Assembly: GCF_016741875.1 (NCBI RefSeq)
Contig: NZ_JAERRF010000005.1
Span: forward strand, 248,001 to 312,000
Source of the DNA: Streptomyces coffeae
Lineage (GTDB): Bacteria > Actinomycetota > Actinomycetes > Streptomycetales > Streptomycetaceae
Direction: 5' to 3'
Length of the DNA stretch: 64,000 nt
In this document: in pieces, positions 35,905 to 43,541 of the stretch
Layout: every line of letters begins with the position of its first letter
How positions within the stretch are numbered: position 1 is the stretch's first letter
Made by a program: the position numbers and the translations under genes
The notes under the pieces: model-generated
The model's input: only the letters and a program-made list of their open reading frames with translations
The model's database searches: none
Told to the model about the DNA's origin: nothing

Positions 35905-37376
35905 GCACCGCACAACCCCCCACCGGGACCCCCACCTCCGCACCCGGTCCGCGGCCCGGCGCCGCCTCCCCCCTCGAGGCCCCCCTGGACCTCGCCGGTG
36001 TCGGCATCGGCCCGTTCAACCTCTCCCTCGCCGCCCTCGCCCACCGCGTCCCCGGACTGCGCACCGCCTTCTACGACCAGCGGCCCGCCTTCCAATGGCA
36101 CCCCGGCTTGCTCATCGACGGCGCCACCATCCAGGTGCCCTTCCTCGCCGACCTGGTCACCCTCGCCGACCCCGCCAGCCCCTGGAGCTTCCTCAGCTAC
36201 CTCAAGGCCAAGGAGCGGCTGTTCCCCTTCTACATCGCCGAGCGCTTCCACATCGAACGGTCCGAGTACGACGCCTACTGCCGCTGGGTCAGCGAACAAC
36301 TCCCCGGCCTCCACTTCGGCCACCAGATCGACGCCGTCCGCTGGGACCACACCCACGAGCTCTTCGAAATCGACTTCACCCGCATCGGCGCCGACGGCGA
36401 GGCCGAGGCCCTCGGCCGCACCTACGCCCGCCACGTCGTCCTCGGTGTCGGCACCGAGCCCTATGTCCCCGAACCGCTGCGCCCGCTCGCCGAAGCCCCC
36501 AATGTGCCCGTGCTGCACGCCGCCGACTACCTCGAACACCGCGAACGGCTGCTGACCACCGGCCAGGTGACCGTCATCGGCTCCGGCCAGTCCGGCGCCG
36601 AGGTCTTCCTCGACCTGCTGCGCCACCGCCCCCTGGGCGCCGAGGGCCTCCACTGGCTGGCCCGCACCCCCGCGTTCACCCCCATGGAATACAGCAAGCT
36701 CGGACTGGAGCAGTTCAGCCCCGACTACACCCGCTACTTCCACGGACTACCCGAACCCGTACGGGACCAACTCCTGCCCCGCCAGTGGCAGTTGTACAAG
36801 GGCATCGCCCACGAGACCATCGACGCCATCCACCAGGAGCTCTACCGCCGCGCCCAGCTCAGCGGCGGCTGGCCCGGCGCCGTACTCACCCCCGGCGTCA
36901 CCGTCCGCACCGCGGGCCGGATCGCCGCCGCCCGCCTGGAACTCCACCTCGAGCACGCCCAGCAGGGCACCCGGGCCCGGCACACCACCGAGGCCGTCGT
37001 CCTCGCCACCGGCTACCGCGAGCGCCGTGTCGACACCCTGCTGGCCGCCCTCGACCCCTACATCCGCCGGGACTCCTCCGAACGCCCCCGCGTCGACGCC
37101 CAGCACCGGCTGATCCTCGACTCGATGATCAAGGGCTCCGTCTACGTCCAGAACGCCGAGCGCCACAGCCACGGCGTGGGCACCCCCGATCTGGGGCTCG
37201 CGGCCTGGCGCTCCGCCGTCATCCTCAACTCGATGACGCCTGAACCCGCCTACCCCCTGCCCTCCCGCACCGCCTTCACCACCTTCGGGCTCCAGCCCTC
37301 AGGCCCCTGCGGCACGGTGGTCGGACGCCCCCAACTCCCCGACCAGCGCGACCGGCTGACCCGTACGCGGACATGA
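35901..37376 (+). CDS. Lysine/ornithine/diamine N-monooxygenase (siderophore type)
   Basis: A 491-residue flavin N-hydroxylase. The FAD motif is GVGIGPFNLSLAAL (from residue 33) with the Asn variant typical of the IucD/SidA group. FQWHPGLLIDGATIQVPFL and DLVTLADP follow, the NADPH motif is IGSGQSGAEVFLDLL (from 226), and the late ATGYRERRVD is the D(x)3(L/F)ATGY element. These enzymes N-hydroxylate the primary amine of lysine, ornithine or a diamine for hydroxamate siderophores. It is coupled to the decarboxylase. No acyltransferase or NIS synthetase follows, so the pathway must be completed elsewhere. Confidence 0.88.
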   Translation: MSTAQPPTGTPTSAPGPRPGAASPLEAPLDLAGVGIGPFNLSLAALAHRVPGLRTAFYDQRPAFQWHPGLLIDGATIQVPFLADLVTLADPASPWSFLSYLKAKERLFPFYIAERFHIERSEYDAYCRWVSEQLPGLHFGHQIDAVRWDHTHELFEIDFTRIGADGEAEALGRTYARHVVLGVGTEPYVPEPLRPLAEAPNVPVLHAADYLEHRERLLTTGQVTVIGSGQSGAEVFLDLLRHRPLGAEGLHWLARTPAFTPMEYSKLGLEQFSPDYTRYFHGLPEPVRDQLLPRQWQLYKGIAHETIDAIHQELYRRAQLSGGWPGAVLTPGVTVRTAGRIAAARLELHLEHAQQGTRARHTTEAVVLATGYRERRVDTLLAALDPYIRRDSSERPRVDAQHRLILDSMIKGSVYVQNAERHSHGVGTPDLGLAAWRSAVILNSMTPEPAYPLPSRTAFTTFGLQPSGPCGTVVGRPQLPDQRDRLTRTRT

Positions 37377-37709
37377 CCACCGCACCACCCCGCCCCGCAC
37401 CCCGGCCTCCAGCGGATGGGAGTCGGGGTGGGCGGGGCACTCCGGCCATACGGCGGGCTTGAGCGCGGCGCACAGCGCCTCCACCGCCCAGTCGCTCGCC
37501 TGCTCGGCGACCTGCGCCAGCCGCTCGGCCGCGCCGAGCCCCGGCCACAGCACGATGCCGACACCGCTGCCATCGGCGTCGTGGAGCCAGACGATGTCCT
37601 CGCCGTCGTCCCCCTCACCCCGTCCCTCCCGTACGACGGGCTGAACGGCACAGGTGGCCCGCAGATCGCGGAGCACGGGTTCCAGGGCGGCGGCAAGGTC
37701 ATCGGTCAT
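37299..37709 (-). CDS. Conserved hypothetical protein, zinc-knuckle-like C-terminus
   Basis: A 136-residue acidic protein. MTDDLAAALEPVLRDLRATC opens it and GVGIVLWPGLGAAERLAQVAEQASDWAVEAL lies in the middle (in pieces). A C-terminal WPECPAHPDSHPLEA and VRWSCPRTG suggest a Cys/His metal site. I recall similar uncharacterised streptomycete proteins. Its 3' end overlaps the end of the N-monooxygenase gene on the other strand by 78 bp. ATG 37709 is chosen over a longer start that lacks coding character. Confidence 0.6.
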   Translation of the reverse strand: MTDDLAAALEPVLRDLRATCAVQPVVREGRGEGDDGEDIVWLHDADGSGVGIVLWPGLGAAERLAQVAEQASDWAVEALCAALKPAVWPECPAHPDSHPLEAGVRGGVVRWSCPRTGQPVALVGELGASDHRAAGA

Positions 37710-37720
37710 GCGCTCATTGT

Positions 37721-38200
37721 TCAGAACACCGGGGTGCCCTCGCGCGTGAGTTTCCAGTCCACCGAAGCGAACCGCGCCACATCGATCGTCCCCTGCGCCT
37801 TCACCCACGAGATGATCGTGTTCCGGATCTCATCCGAGTTCGCCCACACCTGCTTGGCCTTGGCCACATGCGGGAAGTTGCCGCCGCCACTGGCACGGTA
37901 GTTGTTCACCGCCAGCACAAACCGGGCCGCGTCGTCCACCGGCTCGCCGTCGAAGGTCAGCTGTGCAATCCGCGCGCCCGGTGCCTTGGCGATGTCGATC
38001 TCGTAAGCGACCCCGCTGACCACGTCGTAGTTGTAGTCCGGGGTGTTCCCCGCGTTCGTCAGCTTCGCCGGATCCACCTCACCACCGGCCGGGGTCTGCA
38101 CGTAGTAACGCGCCGAGAACTCCAGATACTCCTTCAGCTGGGCACCCGTCAGCACCCGTGCCTCGAGGGTGTTCTCGAACGGATGGCCCAACCCGCCCAT
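37721..38200 (-). pseudogene. 5'-nucleotidase remnant (C-terminal domain only)
   Basis: The frame encodes a complete 5'-nucleotidase C-terminal domain: FENTLEARVLTGAQLKEYLE, PDYNYDVVSGVAYEIDIAK, LTFDGEPVDDAARFVLAVNN and the substrate-binding YRASGGGNFP. The N-terminal metallophosphatase domain (about 350 residues plus signal peptide) is missing. The match begins abruptly near 38180, next to unrelated sequence before the NUDIX gene. Full-length relatives are secreted enzymes of about 600 residues, so this is a truncated remnant and probably not functional. Confidence 0.75.
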
Positions 38201-38253
38201 CGCGCAACAGCCTTGACAGGTTGCGATCGGATTGCTTCCGGCATGCTGGGGGA

Positions 38254-38712
38254 ATGGCCAACCGACATCTGCGGGTCGCGGCGTACGCCGTCTGTGTCGA
38301 CGACGGAAAGGTCCTCCTCGCCCGATGGCTCGGCCCCGACGGCAAGCGGTGGACGATGCCCGGCGGAGGACTCCACCACGGCGAGGACCCCTATGACGCC
38401 GTCCACCGCGAGGTCGAGGAGGAAACCGGCTATACGGTGGAGATCGAGCGGCTGCTCGGTATCGACACCGTCCGCGACCGCACCCCCCGACGGCTCGGCC
38501 GCGAGGCCGACTTCCACGGGGTGCGCGTCCTCTACGCGGCCCGGGTCACCGGTGGGGAACTGCGCCATGAGACCGGCGGTTCGACCGACCGGGCGGCGTG
38601 GATCGCACTGGACCGGGTGCCCGGCCTGGACCGGGTGCCGCTGGTGGACACCGCGCTGTCCCTGAACGCCGAACGCCCGCCGCAGGGACGGCTCACCACC
38701 CCGCCCGCCTGA
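38254..38712 (+). CDS. NUDIX hydrolase
   Basis: A 152-residue protein with the NUDIX box GGGLHHGEDPYDAVHREVEEETGY, given here as GGGLHHGEDP, AVHREVEEETGY; its REVEEE carries the Mg2+-binding glutamates. It hydrolyses a nucleoside diphosphate linked to another moiety; the substrate is not predictable. ATG 38254 is immediately preceded by GGGGGA. A TTGACA at 38213-38218 could be a -35 element. It is transcribed away from the nucleotidase remnant, whose breakpoint is only about 70 bp upstream. Confidence 0.88.
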   Translation: MANRHLRVAAYAVCVDDGKVLLARWLGPDGKRWTMPGGGLHHGEDPYDAVHREVEEETGYTVEIERLLGIDTVRDRTPRRLGREADFHGVRVLYAARVTGGELRHETGGSTDRAAWIALDRVPGLDRVPLVDTALSLNAERPPQGRLTTPPA

Positions 38713-38755
38713 GCCCTTCCTTCCCGCCCTTCCGTCTCTTCCTCAGGGAGCATCC

Positions 38756-39451
38756 ATGGACCAGCCCGCAGCCCCCGTCCCCTACGGCACCCCCGACACC
38801 CCGCGCCTGGCCGTCCGCGGCGAGGCACGGCTCGAGGCCGACCCCGAGATCGCCCACCTCGGCATCACCGTCGCCGCCCGCGGCTCCGACCGGCGGGCCG
38901 CGCTGGAGGACCTCACCCGCCGCAACACACACATCCTCGAGCTGGTGAAGTCCTACGGCGACGCCATCGACGCACTGGAGACCGGCGCCTTCACCATCAC
39001 CCCCGAGCTCACCGCCAAGGGTCGCCACGAGCGCGTCCGCGCCTACCACGGCCGGGTCCACCTCACCGTGACGATCACCGACTTCACCGTGCTCGGCGAA
39101 CTCACCACCCGGCTGGGCGACGCCGAACTCACCACCGTCAACGGCCCCCGCTGGGCGCTGCGCCCCGACTCCCCCACACACCGCGACGCCCGCCAGGAAG
39201 CCGTGCGGCAGGCGGTACGGCGTGCCCGCGAGTACGCCGAGGCACTGGGTGCCTCACTCGTCGCCCTGGTCGAGCTGGCCGATGTCGAAGTGGAGGCCGC
39301 GCCGATGACACCGGTCGCGGTGGCCTCCCCGCGCTCCCGCTCCGGCTACGGCGGCGCCGAGCACGCACCCGCCCTGGACCTGGAACCGGAGCGCCAGACC
39401 GTATACGCGCATGTCAACGCGCGCTTCACCATGACCCGCCCCGAACTCTGA
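38756..39451 (+). CDS. SIMPL (DUF541) domain protein
   Basis: A 231-residue SIMPL/DUF541 protein: RLAVRGEARLEADPEIAHLGI, then GAFTITPELTAKGRHERVRAYHG (in pieces), VTITDFTVLGELTTRL and RRAREYAEALGASLVALVELADV. Relatives include BP26-type periplasmic proteins; here there is no signal peptide, so it is probably cytoplasmic. The role is unknown. Clear AGGGAG ribosome site. Confidence 0.82.
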   Translation: MDQPAAPVPYGTPDTPRLAVRGEARLEADPEIAHLGITVAARGSDRRAALEDLTRRNTHILELVKSYGDAIDALETGAFTITPELTAKGRHERVRAYHGRVHLTVTITDFTVLGELTTRLGDAELTTVNGPRWALRPDSPTHRDARQEAVRQAVRRAREYAEALGASLVALVELADVEVEAAPMTPVAVASPRSRSGYGGAEHAPALDLEPERQTVYAHVNARFTMTRPEL

Positions 39452-39596
39452 AACACCCCGGAACACCCCGGAAAAACGCTCATCGGAGCATGGCCCCGCA
39501 CGTTTCATTAGTTGTCAATAACCTGCCATGCAATTGCCATGGAGGAGTATGGACTTCCCGATCCTTTACTCACGGGTAAGTCATAGGCTCAAAGAC

Positions 39597-41027
39597 ATGC
39601 GCCGAGCAAAAATCGTCTGTACCTTGGGACCCGCCACCGACTCGTACGAGCAGATCAAGGCACTCGTCGAGGCCGGAATGGACGTGGCCCGCTTCAACCT
39701 CAGCCACGGCACCTACGCCGAGCACGAGGAGCGGTACCGGCGAGTGCGGAAAGCCTCGCTGGATACCGGCCGCAGTGTCGGCATCCTCGCCGACCTTCAA
39801 GGCCCGAAGATTCGCCTCGGCCGATTCCGCGAAGGTCCCGTACTGCTTGAACGCGGCGATGAGTTCACCATCACCGTCGAACCGATCGAGGGCGACCAGC
39901 ACCGCTGCGGTACCACCTACGAGGGACTGGCCGCCGACGTCAGCAGGGGCGAGCGGATCCTCGTCGACGACGGCCGCGTCACCCTGGAGGTCGTCGACGT
40001 CGACGGCCCGCGCGTGCACACGATCGTCATCGAAGGCGGCATGGTCTCCGACCACAAGGGCCTCAATCTGCCCGGAGTCGCCGTCTCCGTCCCCGCCCTC
40101 TCCCGGAAGGACATCGAGGACCTCCGCTGGGCGCTGCGCACCGGCGCCGACATCATCGCCCTGTCCTTCGTCCGCAATGAGAAGGACGTCATCGATGTGC
40201 ACCGGGTGATGGAGGAGGAGGACTGCCGCCTCCCGGTCATCGCCAAGATCGAGAAGCCGCAGGCGGTCGAGAACCTGGACGGGATCGTCGACGCCTTCGA
40301 CGGCATCATGGTCGCCCGCGGCGACCTCGGCGTCGAAATGCCGCTGGAGCAGGTGCCGATCGTCCAGAAGCGCGCGATCAAGCTGGCGAAGCGGAACGCC
40401 AAGCCCGTGATCGTCGCGACCCAGATGCTGGACTCGATGATCGACAACTCCCGCCCCACCCGCGCCGAGGCGTCCGATGTGGCCAACGCGGTGATCGACG
40501 GCACCGACGCGGTGATGCTCTCCGGCGAGACCAGCGTCGGGAAGTACCCGATCGCCACGGTCAAGACGATGGGCCGGATCGTCGCCGCCGCCGAGGAGGA
40601 CATCCTCGCCAAGGGCCTCCCCCCGCTCACCGAGCGCAACAAGCCCCGCACACAGGGTGGCGCGGTGGCCCGCGCGGCGGCCGAGATGGGCGACTTCCTC
40701 GACGCCAAGTTCCTGGTCGCCTTCACCCAGTCCGGCGACACCGTCCGCCGCCTCTCCCGTTACCGCTCCCCGATCCCCCTCCTCGCCTTCACCCCGGAGC
40801 CGAACACCCGCTCCCAGCTCAACCTCACCTGGGGCGTCGAGACGTTCCTCGGCCCGAGAGTCGACTCCACGGACTCGATGGTGGCCCAGGTCGACGAGGA
40901 ACTGCTGCGCCTCGGCCGCTGCAAGAAGGGCGACCTCGTCATCATCACCGCCGGCTCCCCGCCCGGCGTCTCCGGCTCCACCAACCTGGTCCGCGCCCAC
41001 TACATCGGGGCGGACGATCTGCGCTAG
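39597..41027 (+). CDS. pyk: Pyruvate kinase
   Basis: Last step of glycolysis, PEP plus ADP to pyruvate plus ATP. The 476-residue protein has RRAKIVCTLGPATDS, MDVARFNLSHG, ILADLQGPKIRLG, then VIAKIEKPQAVENLDGI with the catalytic Lys, MVARGDLGVEMPLEQVP, VIVATQMLDSM, the SGETSVGKYP segment and the C-terminal ITAGSPPGVSGSTN. ATG 39597 gives the usual family N-terminus; earlier in-frame ATGs are not supported by homology. It is followed by a hairpin shared with the convergent HTH-LAGLIDADG gene. Confidence 0.97.
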   Translation: MRRAKIVCTLGPATDSYEQIKALVEAGMDVARFNLSHGTYAEHEERYRRVRKASLDTGRSVGILADLQGPKIRLGRFREGPVLLERGDEFTITVEPIEGDQHRCGTTYEGLAADVSRGERILVDDGRVTLEVVDVDGPRVHTIVIEGGMVSDHKGLNLPGVAVSVPALSRKDIEDLRWALRTGADIIALSFVRNEKDVIDVHRVMEEEDCRLPVIAKIEKPQAVENLDGIVDAFDGIMVARGDLGVEMPLEQVPIVQKRAIKLAKRNAKPVIVATQMLDSMIDNSRPTRAEASDVANAVIDGTDAVMLSGETSVGKYPIATVKTMGRIVAAAEEDILAKGLPPLTERNKPRTQGGAVARAAAEMGDFLDAKFLVAFTQSGDTVRRLSRYRSPIPLLAFTPEPNTRSQLNLTWGVETFLGPRVDSTDSMVAQVDEELLRLGRCKKGDLVIITAGSPPGVSGSTNLVRAHYIGADDLR

Positions 41028-41042
41028 CCCCGCGCTTCCGGG

Positions 41043-41070
41043 GCCGGAGTGCTGGGCTCAGCACTTCGGC
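41043..41070. terminator. Bidirectional hairpin between pyk and the HTH-LAGLIDADG gene
   Basis: GCCGGAGTGCTG (41043-41054) pairs with CAGCACTTCGGC (41059-41070), with one G-T pair, around a 4-nt loop. It begins 15 nt after the pyk stop and overlaps the stop codon of the opposing gene. Confidence 0.65.
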
Positions 41071-41828
41071 CCGACATGGGCGTCCATGAGGGCGACGGAG
41101 GCGCGGCGGGCGACGGAGATATTGAACGGGTCGCTGCCACGCGCCAGCGTCGTCCACTCGATGCCGACCTTGGTGAGGGTGTCGGAGCATAGCTTGCGGA
41201 TGTCGTCGGACTTGTTGGTGAAGAAGTAGCGCGGATACTCATAGCGCTTGCGCTCGCCCGCGACGATGCGGGTGGTCCAGTTGGTGATCCGGCATCCGTC
41301 GGAGTGGAAGAGCCCGCGGATGAACTCCCAGGGGTGAACGTCCACGATCTGCTGCTGCCAGGGTTCGAGGGCGATGATGCGGTCGTGCTTCTTGCCGGGA
41401 CCGTGCTGCGGGAACAGACACGGCCAGTGCTTGCTGTAGCTGGTCACCATGACGCACCCCTGGCGCCGCACGCGGCACACCCTGTTGTCGGGGCGCACAC
41501 TTCGTACGGCGTCCGCGCAGGAATCGATGAGGCCCGGCCAGGCATCCGAACACGCGATGCGCAAGAAGTACGCACCGTTCTTGAGGCGGCTGATACACCC
41601 GTCGCCGAGGTAGAAGGCGAGCAAGTACGCGTAGGCAGCGGTGTCTTCCGGCGGCCGCGGTTCGGGCGTGCATCTGGGGCACTCGGTCGTACGGGTAGCA
41701 GGCTCAATCCGGGTCTGCCATGCGCGAATTGCCCATCGGGATATGCCCGTCTGCTTGCTCACAGCGTTGAGGCTGCGGCCTTGGGCGACGAGAGTGAGGG
41801 CTCGCTTGCGCGTTTCCAGGTCGTACAT
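41058..41828 (-). CDS. HTH protein with LAGLIDADG homing-endonuclease-like core
   Basis: A 256-residue protein. Residues 6-40 form a helix-turn-helix of the resolvase/transposase kind (TRKRALTLVAQGRSLNAVSK, then TGISRWAIRAWQ). A CPRC knuckle (50-53) follows. The core has two LAGLIDADG-like motifs: LLAFYLGDGCIS (69-80) and FIRGLFHSDGCR (169-180), each with the acidic residue that would bind the catalytic metal. A monomeric two-motif endonuclease or a DNA-binding derivative is expected. It is free-standing, not inside an intein or intron. It lies 109 bp downstream of the tRNA gene on the same strand. Confidence 0.75.
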   Translation of the reverse strand: MYDLETRKRALTLVAQGRSLNAVSKQTGISRWAIRAWQTRIEPATRTTECPRCTPEPRPPEDTAAYAYLLAFYLGDGCISRLKNGAYFLRIACSDAWPGLIDSCADAVRSVRPDNRVCRVRRQGCVMVTSYSKHWPCLFPQHGPGKKHDRIIALEPWQQQIVDVHPWEFIRGLFHSDGCRITNWTTRIVAGERKRYEYPRYFFTNKSDDIRKLCSDTLTKVGIEWTTLARGSDPFNISVARRASVALMDAHVGPKC

Positions 41829-41937
41829 GGTTGCGAGCCTGGTCGCTGAGCGGTCCACGTGCTCGCATTCGAAGGGTTGGTCACTTCATTGAGTGAAAGC
41901 TTCCGATTCTCCGGCGACCTTGAGATCGAAGGAAAAG

Positions 41938-42011
41938 TGCCCCGGGTGGGATTCGAACCCACACTGAATACCTTTTGAGGGTATCGTCTCTGCCGATTGG
42001 ACTACCGGAGC
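41938..42011 (-). tRNA. tRNA with CAA anticodon (Leu-type), short variable loop
   Basis: A 74-nt cloverleaf on the minus strand. The acceptor stem GCTCCGG/CCGGGGC has one T-G pair, the D-arm is weak, and the anticodon stem ATACC/GGTAT encloses loop CTCAAAA. The anticodon CAA (41977-41975) reads the Leu codon UUG. The variable loop TCAGT is 5 nt and the T-arm is GTGGG-TTCGAAT-CCCAC. The discriminator is A and CCA is not encoded. Genuine bacterial tRNA-Leu is class II with a long variable arm, so the Leu call rests on the anticodon only. Confidence 0.85.
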
Positions 42012-42109
42012 CCCTGCGTTCCGAAGGTTAGTCTAACCCCTCCGTGCGTCAAAGATACAGGACATCGGTAGGCTCGTGGTGCCCCACCTGTCAGGAAACG
42101 AGGAGCACG

Positions 42110-42742
42110 GTGACCACCGCTGACGCCCCCGACGCTCAGTCGCACGTTCCCCCGCACACCACCCGCGTCGTCATCGCCGAGGACGAGGCGCTGATCCGCC
42201 TCGACCTCAAGGAGATGCTCGAGGAGGAGGGGTACTCCGTCGTCGGCGAGGCGGGCGATGGTGAGACGGCCGTCGCGCTCGCCTTGGAGCACCACCCCGA
42301 CCTCGTCATCCTCGATGTGAAGATGCCCGTGCTGGACGGGATCTCCGCCGCCGAGCGGATCGCGGGTGAGCGGATCGCGCCCGTGCTGATGCTCACCGCC
42401 TTCTCCCAGCGTGAGCTGGTGGAGCGGGCGCGGGACGCCGGGGCGATGGCGTATCTGGTGAAGCCGTTCAGCAAGAGCGATGTGGTGCCCGCCATCGAGA
42501 TGGCCGTCTCCCGCTTCACCGAGTTGAAGACGCTGGAGCAGGAGGTCGCCGATCTCTCCCAGCGGTTGGAGACCCGCAAGCTGGTGGACCGGGCCAAGAG
42601 CATCCTTCAGACCCAGTACGGGCTGACCGAGCCCGCCGCGTTCCGCTGGATCCAGAAGACCTCGATGGACCGCCGGCTGTCGATGCAGCAGGTGGCCGAG
42701 GCCGTCATCGAGGACGCGGAGGAGAAGAAGGCCAAGGAGTAG
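42110..42742 (+). CDS. pdtaR: ANTAR-domain response regulator
   Basis: A 210-residue two-component regulator. The receiver domain has the acidic pocket in VIAEDEALIR, phospho-acceptor Asp69 in LVILDVKMP, and Lys in YLVKPF. The C-terminal ANTAR domain (about 143-205) has LETRKLVDRAKSIL and MDRRLSMQQVAEAVIE. ANTAR proteins bind paired hexaloop RNA hairpins and antiterminate transcription; the mycobacterial PdtaR partner kinase is PdtaS. The kinase gene is not adjacent. GTG 42110 with GAGGAG six bases upstream is preferred to an upstream start lacking coding character. Confidence 0.9.
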   Translation: MTTADAPDAQSHVPPHTTRVVIAEDEALIRLDLKEMLEEEGYSVVGEAGDGETAVALALEHHPDLVILDVKMPVLDGISAAERIAGERIAPVLMLTAFSQRELVERARDAGAMAYLVKPFSKSDVVPAIEMAVSRFTELKTLEQEVADLSQRLETRKLVDRAKSILQTQYGLTEPAAFRWIQKTSMDRRLSMQQVAEAVIEDAEEKKAKE

Positions 42743-42755
42743 AGGGATGTGCACG

Positions 42756-42794
42756 GGAGAGGCCCGCACCGCCTGCCGCGGTGCGGGCCTCTCC
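42756..42794. terminator. 17-bp bidirectional terminator
   Basis: A perfect 17-bp stem (GGAGAGGCCCGCACCGC, 42756-42772, with 42778-42794) and 5-nt loop, then TTATCT. It lies between the convergent pdtaR and livF genes and can end both transcripts. Confidence 0.9.
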
Positions 42795-42824
42795 TTATCT
42801 CTGTCGTGATCTCTGTCGCGGGGC

Positions 42825-43541
42825 TCAGTCCTCGCCGAGGTACGCCTTCCGCACCGACTCGTCGTGCAGCAGCGACTCCCCGGTCCCCGACAGCACGATC
42901 TTGCCGATCTCCATCACATGGCCCTGATCGGCCAGTGACAGTGCCGCCTGGGCGTTCTGCTCCACCAGCAGGATGGTGGTGCCCTGCGCCTTCAGCTCGG
43001 CGATCGTCTGCATGATCTTCTGCATCATGATCGGCGAGAGCCCCATCGAGGGCTCGTCGAGCATCAGCAGCTTGGGGCGGGACATCAGCGCGCGGCCCAT
43101 GGCGAGCATCTGCTGCTCACCGCCGGAGAGGGTGCCCGCCGCCTGGGCGCGGCGTTCGCCGAGGATGGGGAAGAGGTCGTACGCCTTCTGGATATCGGCG
43201 GCGATCCCGTCCGTGTCCTTCCGGAGAAACGCTCCGAGCTGGAGGTTCTCGGCGATCGTCAGCCGGGGGAAGATATGCCGTCCCTCGGGCGAGTGGGCCA
43301 GGCCCAGCGCGACGATCTTGTGGGCGGGGACGCCCTTGAGCGGCTTGCCGTCGAAGCGGATGGAGCCGCCGAGGGGTTCCAGGAGGCCGGACAGGGTGCG
43401 CAGGGTGGTCGTCTTACCGGCGCCGTTGGTGCCGATGAGGGTGACGACCTGGCCGGCCTCGACGCTGAACGAGATGCCCTTGACGGCTTCGATCTTGCCG
43501 TAGGCGACCCGCAGGTCTTCGACCTCGAGCAGTGCGGTCAC
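42825..43541 (-). CDS. livF: Branched-chain amino acid ABC transporter ATPase LivF
   Basis: A 238-residue ATPase: Walker A GTNGAGKTT, GRHIFPRLTIAENL after the Q-loop, signature LSGGEQQMLAMGRAL, Walker B LLMLDEPSMGLSP, H-loop LLVEQNAQAAL. The E-x-N-L and VEQN elements are LivF-specific. With LivG it drives uptake of Leu, Ile and Val through LivHM. The GTG start overlaps the livG stop (GTGA). Confidence 0.95.
   Translation of the reverse strand: MTALLEVEDLRVAYGKIEAVKGISFSVEAGQVVTLIGTNGAGKTTTLRTLSGLLEPLGGSIRFDGKPLKGVPAHKIVALGLAHSPEGRHIFPRLTIAENLQLGAFLRKDTDGIAADIQKAYDLFPILGERRAQAAGTLSGGEQQMLAMGRALMSRPKLLMLDEPSMGLSPIMMQKIMQTIAELKAQGTTILLVEQNAQAALSLADQGHVMEIGKIVLSGTGESLLHDESVRKAYLGED

Noticed and set aside
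41881..41896. Hairpin TCACT/AGTGA between the tRNA and the HTH-LAGLIDADG gene as a terminator
   Set aside because: Only five base pairs with no U-tract; too weak to claim termination.
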